Assembly: GCA_038501625.1 (NCBI GenBank)
Contig: JAZAYU010000005.1
Span: 3,100,001 to 3,164,000 of the forward strand
Length of the DNA stretch: 64,000 bases
Source: Corbicula japonica
Lineage: Eukaryota; Mollusca; Bivalvia; Venerida; Cyrenidae
Direction of reading: 5' to 3'
Shown here in pieces: positions 45,881 to 54,783 of the stretch (position 1 is the first letter of the stretch; the number at the start of each line of letters is the position of its first letter). The notes beneath the pieces are model-generated. The model did not search any database. It saw only the letters and a program-made list of their open reading frames with translations, and was not told the DNA's origin. The position numbers were made by a program, and so were the translations under genes.

Positions 45881-47350
45881 ATGGACAGAGAAATGGTTCT
45901 TACAAGACATCAAGCACTCATGGAAAGTTTAAATGAAAACCAACATGAAAGTGAAATAGAAATTGAAAACAGATACAACGGTACAACACCTTCTAGACAG
46001 AGGAGCTTTGAACATGCAGCATCAAGAGATTTCAGGGAAGCAAACAACCCAACACAGAGTAGATCAAGCTTGAATATGAGCATGGGAGATAGTCATATGC
46101 ATAGAGATCAACATGTCGAGCAACCAAATAAAGAAATGAACACAGCCATACAAAATATTGAACAAAAAGTTGCAAACTTAGAAAGCTCACTATACACAGT
46201 CACCAATGAACTCAAAAATGGAATTTTTAACCTAAACAACCACAACACAAATAAATCAATACAAAGACCACAGACCCACAACAACAACACCACACATCCT
46301 TCTAATAACCAGTCACTCAGAAACAGATTTAATGAATCCAGTGACAGTGAAAATGACTCTGATAGCACATTCCTGTCCAGACAATCTGTAAGAAGAAACA
46401 GAAATAGCCCAAAATTGCCCCCATTCACAGGTAAAGAACCCTGGAAGGTCTGGTTCAACAGATTTGAAGAAGTCGCCAACAGACAACAGTGGACTTCTGA
46501 AGAAAAATTGGATGAGTTATTACCAAGATTACCGGGTACAGCTGGAGAATTTGTGTATGGTCAGTTGACACATGAAGCAAGATCAAATTATAAAACCTTA
46601 TGCAAAGAGCTTACCAGCAGATTCAGAATTGTTGAAACCTCAAAAACCTTTTGGGTAAAGTTTAGCCACAGAAACCAGCAGTATGGTGAGAAAGTTGAAG
46701 AATACGCTGCTGAATTAAAGAAACTTTATGATAAAGCCCATGTGAAAAGGGACGAACAGACAAGACAAGAAGATCTATTGCGCAGATTTCTAGATGGTCT
46801 ACTTGATGACAAAGCACGGTTTCATGTCGAGTTCATCAAGGAGCCAACAAACATAGACGAAGCTGTTTACCACACCGTGTGCTTCCAAGAAACAAAACAA
46901 AAAAGCCGTACATTTCAGGATGACAAAACTAGATGTACATATGAACAAGACACAGAAAATGACGAAAATGATATTGCAAGAATTGTACCTGGAAAACAGA
47001 AATCCAGAGAAATACAAAAAGATAGCACACACACATCAAGCACATCTGAAAACAAAGAATCTTTTGATTTAGAAAAATTGCGCGAGATAGTAAGGTCTGA
47101 ACTACAAGCTATAACAAATAAGAATAACAATCAAACATCCAACACATTCTCCAACAACAATTACAAACATAATAAACAACAAAGAGCTTGTTTCAACTGC
47201 GGAGACCCATCTCACATGAAAAGAAACTGTCCTAAATTGAGACATGACCAAGGTCAAAGTCAAGTCCAGACTCAAGGTCAATCACATATTCAAGGTCAAA
47301 TACAAGGTCAAGGACATACAAAGGTCACAGAAAACAAAGATTTAAACTAA
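45881..47350 (+). CDS. gag: Gag polyprotein of the Gypsy-type element
   Basis: 489 residues. The particle-forming protein packages the element RNA. The N-terminal third is polar; a likely coiled coil ('NIEQKVANLESSLYTVTNEL') lies near residues 89-108. A retrotransposon capsid domain starts around 'KLPPFTGKEPWKVWFNRFEE' and continues through 'LLRRFLDGLLDDKARFHVEF'. A CCHC zinc knuckle follows at C437-C440-H445-C450 (CFNCGDPSHMKRNC), then a Q/G-rich tail. The ATG at 45881 has A at -3 and G at +4. The stop TAA at 47348-47350 directly follows a slippery heptamer, and pol continues in the -1 frame. No break is visible. Confidence 0.93.
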   Translation: MDREMVLTRHQALMESLNENQHESEIEIENRYNGTTPSRQRSFEHAASRDFREANNPTQSRSSLNMSMGDSHMHRDQHVEQPNKEMNTAIQNIEQKVANLESSLYTVTNELKNGIFNLNNHNTNKSIQRPQTHNNNTTHPSNNQSLRNRFNESSDSENDSDSTFLSRQSVRRNRNSPKLPPFTGKEPWKVWFNRFEEVANRQQWTSEEKLDELLPRLPGTAGEFVYGQLTHEARSNYKTLCKELTSRFRIVETSKTFWVKFSHRNQQYGEKVEEYAAELKKLYDKAHVKRDEQTRQEDLLRRFLDGLLDDKARFHVEFIKEPTNIDEAVYHTVCFQETKQKSRTFQDDKTRCTYEQDTENDENDIARIVPGKQKSREIQKDSTHTSSTSENKESFDLEKLREIVRSELQAITNKNNNQTSNTFSNNNYKHNKQQRACFNCGDPSHMKRNCPKLRHDQGQSQVQTQGQSHIQGQIQGQGHTKVTENKDLN

Positions 47351-47383
47351 CAAGGACTGCCTCCTCCGGCCAAGAGTCAGTCC
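47341..47383 (+). promoter_or_regulatory. Programmed -1 frameshift site: slippery heptamer plus stem-loop
   Basis: T TTA AAC (47341-47347) lies in the gag phase X XXY YYZ immediately before the gag TAA. A six-nucleotide spacer (47348-47353) leads to a stem of 'ggactg' (47354-47359) with 'cagtcc' (47378-47383). Inside, after one mismatch, 'ctc'/'gag' can pair. UUUAAAC is one of the strongest known -1 slip sites, and this spacing is typical. The pol frame is open from this point and its first ATG comes much later, which supports frameshifting over re-initiation. Confidence 0.85.
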
Positions 47384-50300
47384 CTTTGAATTTATTTCAA
47401 GGCCAAAACAATATTTTAAATAACTCAGTCAGGAGAGGTTTTCCACTCTCTGACAGTATTTATGTAAAAGGGGAAGTACAGGGTGTACCAGTAAATTTTG
47501 TACTTGACACTGGTGCAGAGAAAACAGTGGTATCAATAGGGGTCTTTAACAAAATTAAAGAGTCTGAAAAGCCAAATTTATACAAAAAGGGAAAACTAAT
47601 GCATGCAGGAGGTGAACCATTAGCAGATTTTGGCAAATGTGAACTTTTGTTAAAAATTGACAATTTTACAGTCAAAAATGAAGTAATTGTTGCTGAGATA
47701 AAGGATGACGTACTCCTTGGGATGGACATACTTAAGGGAAAAAATGGCAAGCCAGCTGATATCATCTTAAGTCAAAAGAAAATCATACTTAACGGCGTCG
47801 AAATAGCATGCCAGCATGACATCACTCCAAATATACGCAAAGTACGGGCAGCAGACCATTATACAATTCAAGGTCATACAGAACAGATCATAGATACCTT
47901 TATTGAGCGCTATGAGTCTGATGATTCAAAAGGCAATTCAAACATCATAATTGAACCCTCGGACAGCTTCAAGCAAAAATACCCCCTTGCCATGGCATCC
48001 AGCCTTGCCGATATAAACAGTAGTGCCACAATCAAGGTGCGTATCATGAACCCTTTTCCCAATGAGATTTCAATTAACCAAGATGCAGTAATCGGTACTG
48101 CAGAATTTTTAGAACATAGCCCAGTCACAATCCTCAGTCAAGAAAACAATGACAAAAACAATTTTGCTTCAATAAGGCGTCTTCAATTCTCACACAATAC
48201 AGATCAGTCACTTTCACAGAATATAAGACAACTGAGTCAAGGTTTTAAGAATGTGAAGCACAACAATGAGACATTGCTCACTAGCATTCCTAGTCACTTA
48301 CAGACCTTATTCACAGAAGCAGGTGAGGGCAAAACACACAACCAAAAGATTGAGTTAGCAAAAACTTTGATAGAGTACCAAGATGTATTCTCAAGAAATG
48401 ACAATGACTTAGGTCTGACAGACTTAGCCGAACATAAAATTGACACCGGTGACGCCAAACCCATTAAGCAACCATTCCGGCGTGTTCCTATTGCTTTTCA
48501 GGGTGAAGAAAAGAAAGCCATTGACAAACTTTTAGATCAAGGAGTGATCAGACCATCAATTTCTCCTTGGGCATCACCTCTTGTACTTGTTCGTAAAAAG
48601 GATGGTTCAGTCCGACTATGCGTTGATTATAGACTAGTTAACAAGGTTACGAAACCTGACGCGTTTCCTATCCCAAAAGTCGATGAATGCATAGACTCAC
48701 TTGCCGGCGCAAAAATTTTCTCTACTTTAGATCTTACATCTGGATACTTCCAAGTACCACTTTGCGAAAATGACATACCTAAATCAGCATTCATATCGAA
48801 ACATGGACTTTTTGAATTCACTTCGACCCCGTTTGGTTTGACGAACAGTGGAGCAACGTTTCAGCGCGTTATGGAATTAGCACTTAAGGGTCTTCAATGG
48901 CAAACATGCATTATATATGTCGATGATTGCATAGTATTTGGTTCAACTTTTGAAGAAAACCTCATGCGGTTACGCGAAGTATTAGAGCGATTTCGTACTG
49001 CTAACCTGAAACTGAAACCACAAAAATGCGAACTTTTCAAAAGCGAAGTTACGTTTCTAGGTTACCGAGTTAACGCGCAAGGCATCAAACCTGATCCAAA
49101 CAATGTCTCAAAAATCATTCAATGGAAAATACCAGAAAATGTAACCGAAGTGCGTCAGTTTCTAGGACTGTGTTCATATTATCGTAAACATGTCAAGGAT
49201 TTCAGTTCCGTTGCAAAACCACTTTTTGATTTGACCAAGAATTCAAGCCTACTCAAATGGACACCATCATGTCAGGTTGCTTTCAATACCTTAAAAGGTG
49301 CATTGACTAGTCCAAATATAATGGCTCTACCAACAAATGATGGCAAATTTATCTTGGATTGTGATGCATGTAATTATGGCATTGGTGCTGTACTGAGCCA
49401 AATTCAAGATGGTACTGAAAAAGTAATATCATATGCAAGTAGGTCCCTCAACAAGGCTGAAACAAATTATTGTGTTACTGATAAAGAGCTTCTGGCAATC
49501 CGATACTTTGTCGAGTACTTTAGGCATTATCTTCTAGGCAGAACATTTACTGTCAGATTTGACCACATTGCATTAAAATGGCTATTTAGCCTCAAGTCAC
49601 CAACAGGCCGCATTGCTAGGTGGATAGAAATTTTATCAGGTTATAACTTCACTGTTGAGTACAGACAAGGTAAAAAGCATGGCAATGCTGATGCTGTTTC
49701 TAGATGCCCAAACCCAAAAGATTGTTTGTGCTCCAATGTTGACATGGAAGACAATCTTAAATGTGGACCATGCAAGAAATGCATCAAAAGAGCAAATGAT
49801 ATGGACTCTAATCTACAGAGTCAGAGTCAGAACGCTTGTTTACCTATTCAGGTTAATAAATTGGCATTCATAGAGCCCAACAAAAGGTTACAGGCAGAAA
49901 AGTTATCTTTTGCTTCAAAAGTTAACTCAGTTTTCCTCATGCTATTCATGATTGTTAGTTGTGTACTAAGAAATACAGTGACTTCAAGTTCTAGTTTGGC
50001 AGAAACTGTCAAATCAAGTATAGTTCAAACCAAATTATGGATGAAAGACATTGCAAGTCTCTCAGTTCACATGTTTATATGGTTAATGGTTACCATATGT
50101 TTCATACTATGTTCTAGTGTGAAGGTTGCTTATTCTTATGCAACAGGATTCTTCAGTATATCGAGTCAGACTTTCAATGGTCGCATGTTATGGTCATTGC
50201 TAAAAGTCAATTTTTGTAAAGATTACCTGGTTTGGGTGAGATCTTTATGTTGTTCTGTTAGTACTAGGTCACAGACAGGTTTCTTAAGTACTTTCATTCC

Positions 50301-51657
50301 ATGGTCAAATGGATATAGTCTTCAAGATTTGCGGGATATGCAAATGGAGGACAAAGATATTGGACCTGTGTTGTCATGGTTCGAAAAGGGTATTAAACCC
50401 ACTGGAGATATTTTGAACACAGCGAGTCCAAGTACACGTCATTATTTACAATGCTGGGGTGAACTTACAACACAAAATGGAGTTTTGTTAAGAAGATTCA
50501 GAAAGAAAATTGGTATAGGTGATTTTCTACAGTTTCTCACTCCTAAGAAACTACAGAAAGATGTTTTATACCAAATGCACAATTCATTAATGTCAGGTCA
50601 CCTAGGGAGAAAGAAAACTAGGGAAAAATTATTACAAAAGTATTACTGGCATGGAGTTAGGGAAGATGTATACTTATGGATAGAGCAGTGTGATAACTGC
50701 GGAGCAAATAAGCCTTTGCCAATCAACCCCAAGGCCCCATTAGGAACAATGCCAGTAGGAGCTGTGTTAGACAGGCTCTCAACGGATTTTCTAGGTCCTT
50801 TACCTTGTACAGCTAGAAATAATAGATACATTTTAACAGTAGTGGACAATTTTTCTCGGTGGGTAGAGATAATAGCAGTCCCTGATCAAACCGCAGAAAC
50901 AACTGCAAGGGTCATTCTTAATGAAGTTATCGCGCGTTATGGTTGTCCGTTATATATTCATAGCGATCAAGGCAGTAATTACGAAAGCAAATTATTTACA
51001 GAACTGTGTAACTTACTCGAAATTCGCAAAACACGTACCTCGGTCAGAAACCCAAAATGTAACGGAATGACAGAGAGATTTAACAAGACACTGACAAGAA
51101 TGATCAGAGCTTATCTTACAGACAATCAACATGACTGGGACCTAAATTTAGGGTGTTTAGCAGCAGCATACAGAGCTACCCCAAATGAAACAACAAAACT
51201 AACACCTAATTTAATTATGCTAGGTAGGGAAGTTAGACTTCCAGCAGAAATTGCATTTGGGAACAATACAATGTCAGAGGAGACTGCCTCATCTTATGGA
51301 CAATATGTATTTAAATTAAAAGAAAATATGCAGAAAGCGCATGAAATATGTCGTGAACATACCCGCAGTACTGCAAAGCGGCAGACAGACCTATATTCAC
51401 CAGGGAAGGCTTTTCATCAGTATAAAGCAGGAGATCTTATATGGTATTTGAACATCTCAAGAAAAGAGGCAGTATGCACTAAATTGCAAGCACCATATTC
51501 TGGTCCATTCCTTGTCAAGGAGAAATTAAGTGATCAAAATTATGTAATACAGTTTTCAAAGTCAAGAGACGACACCAAAGTCATCCATTATGATAAACTG
51601 AAACCGTATACAGGACTTTCTCCCCCCAAGTGGACCAAACTTTGCACAAATGATTAG
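47341..51657 (+). CDS. pol: Pol polyprotein: protease, reverse transcriptase, RNase H, integrase
   Basis: About 1,438 residues read in the -1 frame from the slip site; positions here count from the TTG at 47386 as 1. Protease: DTG at 41-43. Reverse transcriptase: catalytic D449 (FSTLDLTSGYF) and YVDD at 511-514. RNase H: D658, E701, D726. A cysteine cluster (C774, C780, C782, C793, C796, C799) follows RNase H. Two hydrophobic segments (about 846-861 and 893-917) come next, which is unusual. Integrase: HHCC zinc site H1065, H1072, C1102, C1105; catalytic D1134, D1194, E1230, that is D-X59-D-X35-E. A GPF motif is at 1373-1375; there is no chromodomain. All catalytic residues are present and the frame is unbroken. 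It would copy the RNA in the cytoplasmic particle and insert the DNA in the nucleus. Confidence 0.96.
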   Translation, partial: FKLTRTASSGQESVPLNLFQGQNNILNNSVRRGFPLSDSIYVKGEVQGVPVNFVLDTGAEKTVVSIGVFNKIKESEKPNLYKKGKLMHAGGEPLADFGKCELLLKIDNFTVKNEVIVAEIKDDVLLGMDILKGKNGKPADIILSQKKIILNGVEIACQHDITPNIRKVRAADHYTIQGHTEQIIDTFIERYESDDSKGNSNIIIEPSDSFKQKYPLAMASSLADINSSATIKVRIMNPFPNEISINQDAVIGTAEFLEHSPVTILSQENNDKNNFASIRRLQFSHNTDQSLSQNIRQLSQGFKNVKHNNETLLTSIPSHLQTLFTEAGEGKTHNQKIELAKTLIEYQDVFSRNDNDLGLTDLAEHKIDTGDAKPIKQPFRRVPIAFQGEEKKAIDKLLDQGVIRPSISPWASPLVLVRKKDGSVRLCVDYRLVNKVTKPDAFPIPKVDECIDSLAGAKIFSTLDLTSGYFQVPLCENDIPKSAFISKHGLFEFTSTPFGLTNSGATFQRVMELALKGLQWQTCIIYVDDCIVFGSTFEENLMRLREVLERFRTANLKLKPQKCELFKSEVTFLGYRVNAQGIKPDPNNVSKIIQWKIPENVTEVRQFLGLCSYYRKHVKDFSSVAKPLFDLTKNSSLLKWTPSCQVAFNTLKGALTSPNIMALPTNDGKFILDCDACNYGIGAVLSQIQDGTEKVISYASRSLNKAETNYCVTDKELLAIRYFVEYFRHYLLGRTFTVRFDHIALKWLFSLKSPTGRIARWIEILSGYNFTVEYRQGKKHGNADAVSRCPNPKDCLCSNVDMEDNLKCGPCKKCIKRANDMDSNLQSQSQNACLPIQVNKLAFIEPNKRLQAEKLSFASKVNSVFLMLFMIVSCVLRNTVTSSSSLAETVKSSIVQTKLWMKDIASLSVHMFIWLMVTICFILCSSVKVAYSYATGFFSISSQTFNGRMLWSLLKVNFCKDYLVWVRSLCCSVSTRSQTGFLSTFIPWSNGYSLQDLRDMQMEDKDIGPVLSWFEKGIKPTGDILNTASPSTRHYLQCWGELTTQNGVLLRRFRKKIGIGDFLQFLTPKKLQKDVLYQMHNSLMSGHLGRKKTREKLLQKYYWHGVREDVYLWIEQCDNCGANKPLPINPKAPLGTMPVGAVLDRLSTDFLGPLPCTARNNRYILTVVDNFSRWVEIIAVPDQTAETTARVILNEVIARYGCPLYIHSDQGSNYESKLFTELCNLLEIRKTRTSVRNPKCNGMTERFNKTLTRMIRAYLTDNQHDWDLNLGCLAAAYRATPNETTKLTPNLIMLGREVRLPAEIAFGNNTMSEETASSYGQYVFKLKENMQKAHEICREHTRSTAKRQTDLYSPGKAFHQYKAGDLIWYLNISRKEAVCTKLQAPYSGPFLVKEKLSDQNYVIQFSKSRDDTKVIHYDKLKPYTGLSPPKWTKLCTND

Positions 51658-51806
51658 AATGAACTCTTTTCAACAATGCCTGATGAAGCCTCAGCATTTA
51701 GTTTTTTTATATATATATACCTTTATCAGCAGAGTCAATTAAAAAAAAAAAAGAAAGAAGAAAAGCACAAAAATAAATATATTTTGTATATAAAAAAAAA
51801 AGCTTA
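51658..51806 (+). promoter_or_regulatory. Pol-ORF3 spacer with a possible splice acceptor just past it
   Basis: 149 bp, with (TA)n and A-rich runs, separate the pol stop from the first ATG of ORF3. 'atgtatatttgtag|ggtgtcag' provides an AG at 51819-51820, between the first ATG (51807) and the second (51831). A spliced subgenomic RNA using it would start ORF3 at 51831. The donor was not identified. Confidence 0.35.
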
Positions 51807-52844
51807 ATGTATATTTGTAGGGTGTCAGACATGGCAACAGAAAACAAGGAGCCCAACACTAGGCCGATACGGGTGTCAACAAGCATCAATTTCACCAACA
51901 ATCGGGGCAGGGTATACGAGTGCCAACGCTGTGAGACAGACAAATATAGAAACGAACGGGCAAAGGTGATAACACATATATTCCGGAAGCATGTGGCCCT
52001 TGACAGCGTCCCCTTTTATTGTTCCATCTGTAAATTTGTCACTACGTCTCAGCTGGAACTGGAGAAACATGTGAGCCCCCGAGTGTACCCTACTCACAAA
52101 GCCACGGTAGAGGCTATGATCCAGAATGGCGAAGATGTAAATGAGGAAATGAGTCTCCTCCAAAACTTAAAACACTACATTCCAAACTCCAATGACATGA
52201 AACGGTTAGGACGAGAGGAGAGCGAGACAATTTTTGCGAGTAGGCGCAGGAAACCTACTGACATTCTAAGGGAATCGCTCGTCCAAAGTGGAATTCCGAC
52301 TGGAAAACCTGCCTGTCAGGTATCCAACCACACAGTAAACACTCAGAACATTCTGGATGAAATGCTCAATGGTTATGAACCATCCAACTTCTCAGTTAGT
52401 CCTGTACGTGCCACTGGCATCAACACTCTAACTGCCGCACAAGTGGTTCCTTCATCACATTCACAGAAACCCCAGACAACCACCAATGCCCCACCTGCAG
52501 CGATACCCGATGATTGCTCCTCGTCATCATCTTCTGACTCATCTGATTCGTCTCTGTCAGAAAGAGTTATGCAAGAGGTAGCCCACCTCAGGAAAGAGGT
52601 GAAGACCATGGGTGCAGCCTTAGGGCAGCTTGTAACGGAAATAAATAAATTAATGGACGTTATGTTAGACAAGCAAAAGAAAGAAGAGAACAAAGAAAAC
52701 AACATAGACAGACAAGGACAACAACACGTAAGCAGGCACGAACATCAGAGACAAGAGAGGGACAAAGAAACAGACAGGAACAGGGAGACCGACCGACACA
52801 GGTATCGTCCCTACCACAACCGAGCTCACTATTACCGCTACTGA
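51807..52844 (+). CDS. ORF3: zinc-finger, coiled-coil and basic-tail protein of the retrotransposon
   Basis: 345 residues from the first ATG, or 337 from the ATG at 51831 ('MATENKEPNTRP'), which I prefer. Two C2H2-like fingers: C39-X2-C42-X14-H57-X4-H62 and C72-X2-C75-X12-H88 with H97 as a possible fourth ligand. A polar middle ends in a serine/aspartate run (about 238-251). A likely amphipathic coiled coil follows at about 250-292 (HLRKEVKTMGAALGQLVTEI), then an Arg/His/Glu/Asp/Tyr-rich basic tail (about 300-345). There is no signal peptide, membrane segment or furin site, so it is not an envelope protein. The plan suggests a nucleic-acid-binding oligomer (RNA export, regulation or targeting), which is inference. 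It is in a different frame from pol and probably needs a separate RNA. I know no family name for it. Confidence 0.8.
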   Translation: MYICRVSDMATENKEPNTRPIRVSTSINFTNNRGRVYECQRCETDKYRNERAKVITHIFRKHVALDSVPFYCSICKFVTTSQLELEKHVSPRVYPTHKATVEAMIQNGEDVNEEMSLLQNLKHYIPNSNDMKRLGREESETIFASRRRKPTDILRESLVQSGIPTGKPACQVSNHTVNTQNILDEMLNGYEPSNFSVSPVRATGINTLTAAQVVPSSHSQKPQTTTNAPPAAIPDDCSSSSSSDSSDSSLSERVMQEVAHLRKEVKTMGAALGQLVTEINKLMDVMLDKQKKEENKENNIDRQGQQHVSRHEHQRQERDKETDRNRETDRHRYRPYHNRAHYYRY

Positions 52845-53790
52845 ATGCCAAAAATTGCTGGATTGGACTTTCACAGAGATATTTAAGAAACAAATTCAAT
52901 TGCTATTGTCACTCTCTCCTTTCACTTATTTTAGAGACATAAATTTTAAGAAAAAAAAATTAAGGCTTTACACATCTTAAAAAATTATATGAAGAAATAG
53001 TACTGGGATTCATTTTAAAAATAGTACATGTATTTGGTCTCGAAATTGACTTTTGTAATGCTGAAAGCATGTTGTTGTTTTTTTATTTTCAAAGTAAAGA
53101 CATAAATTAGTAAATAAAGGCATAGTCAATTTAATTGTGTAAATATATATGATAAACAGCACCAGTGTAAGTTACTTTTCTTAAGGGACTACAATTACTT
53201 CCTTAAGAGGCTGCTACTGAAGAATTCAGTAAAAAGATTGTATGTGTTTTTGAATTCATAAATGTTGGTAGTTATACAATGTTAAAATGTTTTTTGAATT
53301 TAAAGGCACACTTGATAATGTTTGAATTTTTGAGATAAATTTCTCATGTTTTGCAATTATTCATGTTTTTGATGTTGCAAAGAGTATTTGTAACATGTAA
53401 CAAGACTGTTCTTTGTGGAGAAATAGGATGGTGCAGCATTTCCTATTTTCTGGATAAGAATACCGTAGACACCAACGGTTCTGCGGGTTTTAATTTTTTT
53501 TCTTTTTTTTTTGATGCAGTTACTGTAAAGTCAGTAATATTAACAAGTTTCAAATTTTGAGATGATTGTTAAGTGTAATGTTGAGACATATGTTTAAATG
53601 TTTAAATTTATTGATTCAAATAAGAGAGTTGAGTGATTGTTTGAATGTGTATTTACTGTTAAAACATGTGTTTGTTCTACTGGTTTTAGAAAATTAAATT
53701 GATCGTTTGGGAATGTTCAGTCATCAGGTGTTTTAAAGTAATTCGCACATTTTTAGATTTGGAAGTAATTTGTGAGGACACAAATGATTT
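52845..53790 (+). other. 3' untranslated region of the retrotransposon
   Basis: About 950 bp of AT-rich sequence between ORF3 and the polypurine tract. The only frame above 60 codons (53351-53560) has no recognisable features. The region could carry packaging or export signals, but none is visible by eye. Confidence 0.6.
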
Positions 53791-53801
53791 AAAGAGGAGG
53801 G
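53791..53801 (+). promoter_or_regulatory. Polypurine tract
   Basis: 'aaagaggaggg' followed by 'taa' and then the TG of the 3' LTR at 53805. It would prime plus-strand DNA synthesis. Confidence 0.8.
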
Positions 53802-53804
53802 TAA

Positions 53805-54779
53805 TGTGAGACTTAGGGTTTTAAAGGTCCTATTGTTCTAGGCTTTATCGTGTACCTCATATTGATTTTACAGATTCTGGTCATTGTTAAAATTACCGCG
53901 AAATATAACATGGGTGGGGTATTGTTTACATGATTTTAATCCTTGGTGTTTAAGTTGTAAACAGGTATCGAGAAGTTTACCTTTATTGCATACTGATGTC
54001 CTTGATGTAGTAAACCTAACACGCTACCTGCAGATCCTCAACTTTCACTTATCAACTTGCATTTTTGTACAAATTATTGGAAATTTAATCGTTCATGCTG
54101 ACTGGCAGTAGGAGCGTGGGAAATGAGGATTTTGTGTACTACGTCATCAATATTGATAAAGCGTTTGTTTGTAAACAGATCGTCTGTCAAAAGCCAAGTC
54201 AGAGAAAAACGCAGGGTCTATCTCATGTGTTATTATAGGTATATATGTCTTATTATGGATATTTGTTGTAAAACATGATTATTTGTTGATTTGAGGTAAA
54301 AGTTGATAAGCTTTTATTTATTTTAAGGGTTTTTATAGCGGGATTCTGCAGGAATTCTGCCGGTATTTTCAGCTTTCCGCCGTCTGTTGCGGGATTCCGA
54401 CACTTTTCCGCCAGTGGCAGAATTCTTGCAGGATCGGGATTTTTTTTACTATAAAAGCTAGGTTTTGGCGTGTTTTGGCAGAACAGACTCGGGAATAACA
54501 TTAGTAAAGTTAACTTTTTGGGGTTTATTCTAAATTGATATTTATCAACTTTTTCCATTCTAAACACATTAGATCTAGATCTAGTAAACTGACTTGTATG
54601 AAAATAAATGATGATTAATTTTATGAATTGAGAATTAGAAGATAAGAAAAAGTATAGATAGAAGCATTAAACTGAACATATTTAAAAGGTCTATATGTGT
54701 TGTTCTCATTAAATTTTATTAGTTCCAAATGGTGTTTTTGACCCGCCTCCAACATGTTTATAAATCCATGGTCGTGACA
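53805..54779 (+). repeat. 3' LTR, 975 bp, apparently identical to the 5' LTR
   Basis: Every landmark is offset by exactly 9108 from the 5' LTR (for example TATA at 54450 and AATAAA at 54603), and I saw no substitution on reading both copies. It ends GTGACA and is followed by ATAT, the target duplication. Confidence 0.97.
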
Positions 54780-54783
54780 ATAT

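Larger units (their letters stand above)
44697..54779 (+). mobile_element. Complete Ty3/Gypsy-type LTR retrotransposon with an extra third ORF
   Basis: The 10,083-bp element runs LTR, primer site, gag, pol (-1 frame, order PR-RT-RH-IN), ORF3, polypurine tract, LTR. ATAT flanks both ends (44693-44696 and 54780-54783), a 4-bp target duplication. The two 975-bp LTRs look identical over their length and all frames are intact, so the insertion is recent and could be competent. The domain order assigns it to Metaviridae/Ty3-Gypsy. There is no chromodomain and no envelope-like protein. It is about twice the size of a minimal Gypsy element because of the long LTRs, the RNase H-integrase spacer and ORF3. 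Confidence 0.97.

Noticed and set aside
46108..46479. 123-codon minus-strand frame rich in Leu and Cys
   Set aside because: Antisense shadow of gag; other minus-strand frames under gag, pol and ORF3 are likewise shadows.
49655..49873. 72-codon plus-strand frame inside pol
   Set aside because: Out-of-frame shadow of the intact pol frame.
51807..52844. Envelope protein (endogenous-retrovirus-type third gene)
   Set aside because: No signal peptide, transmembrane segment, cleavage site or fusion peptide; the zinc fingers and basic tail point elsewhere.
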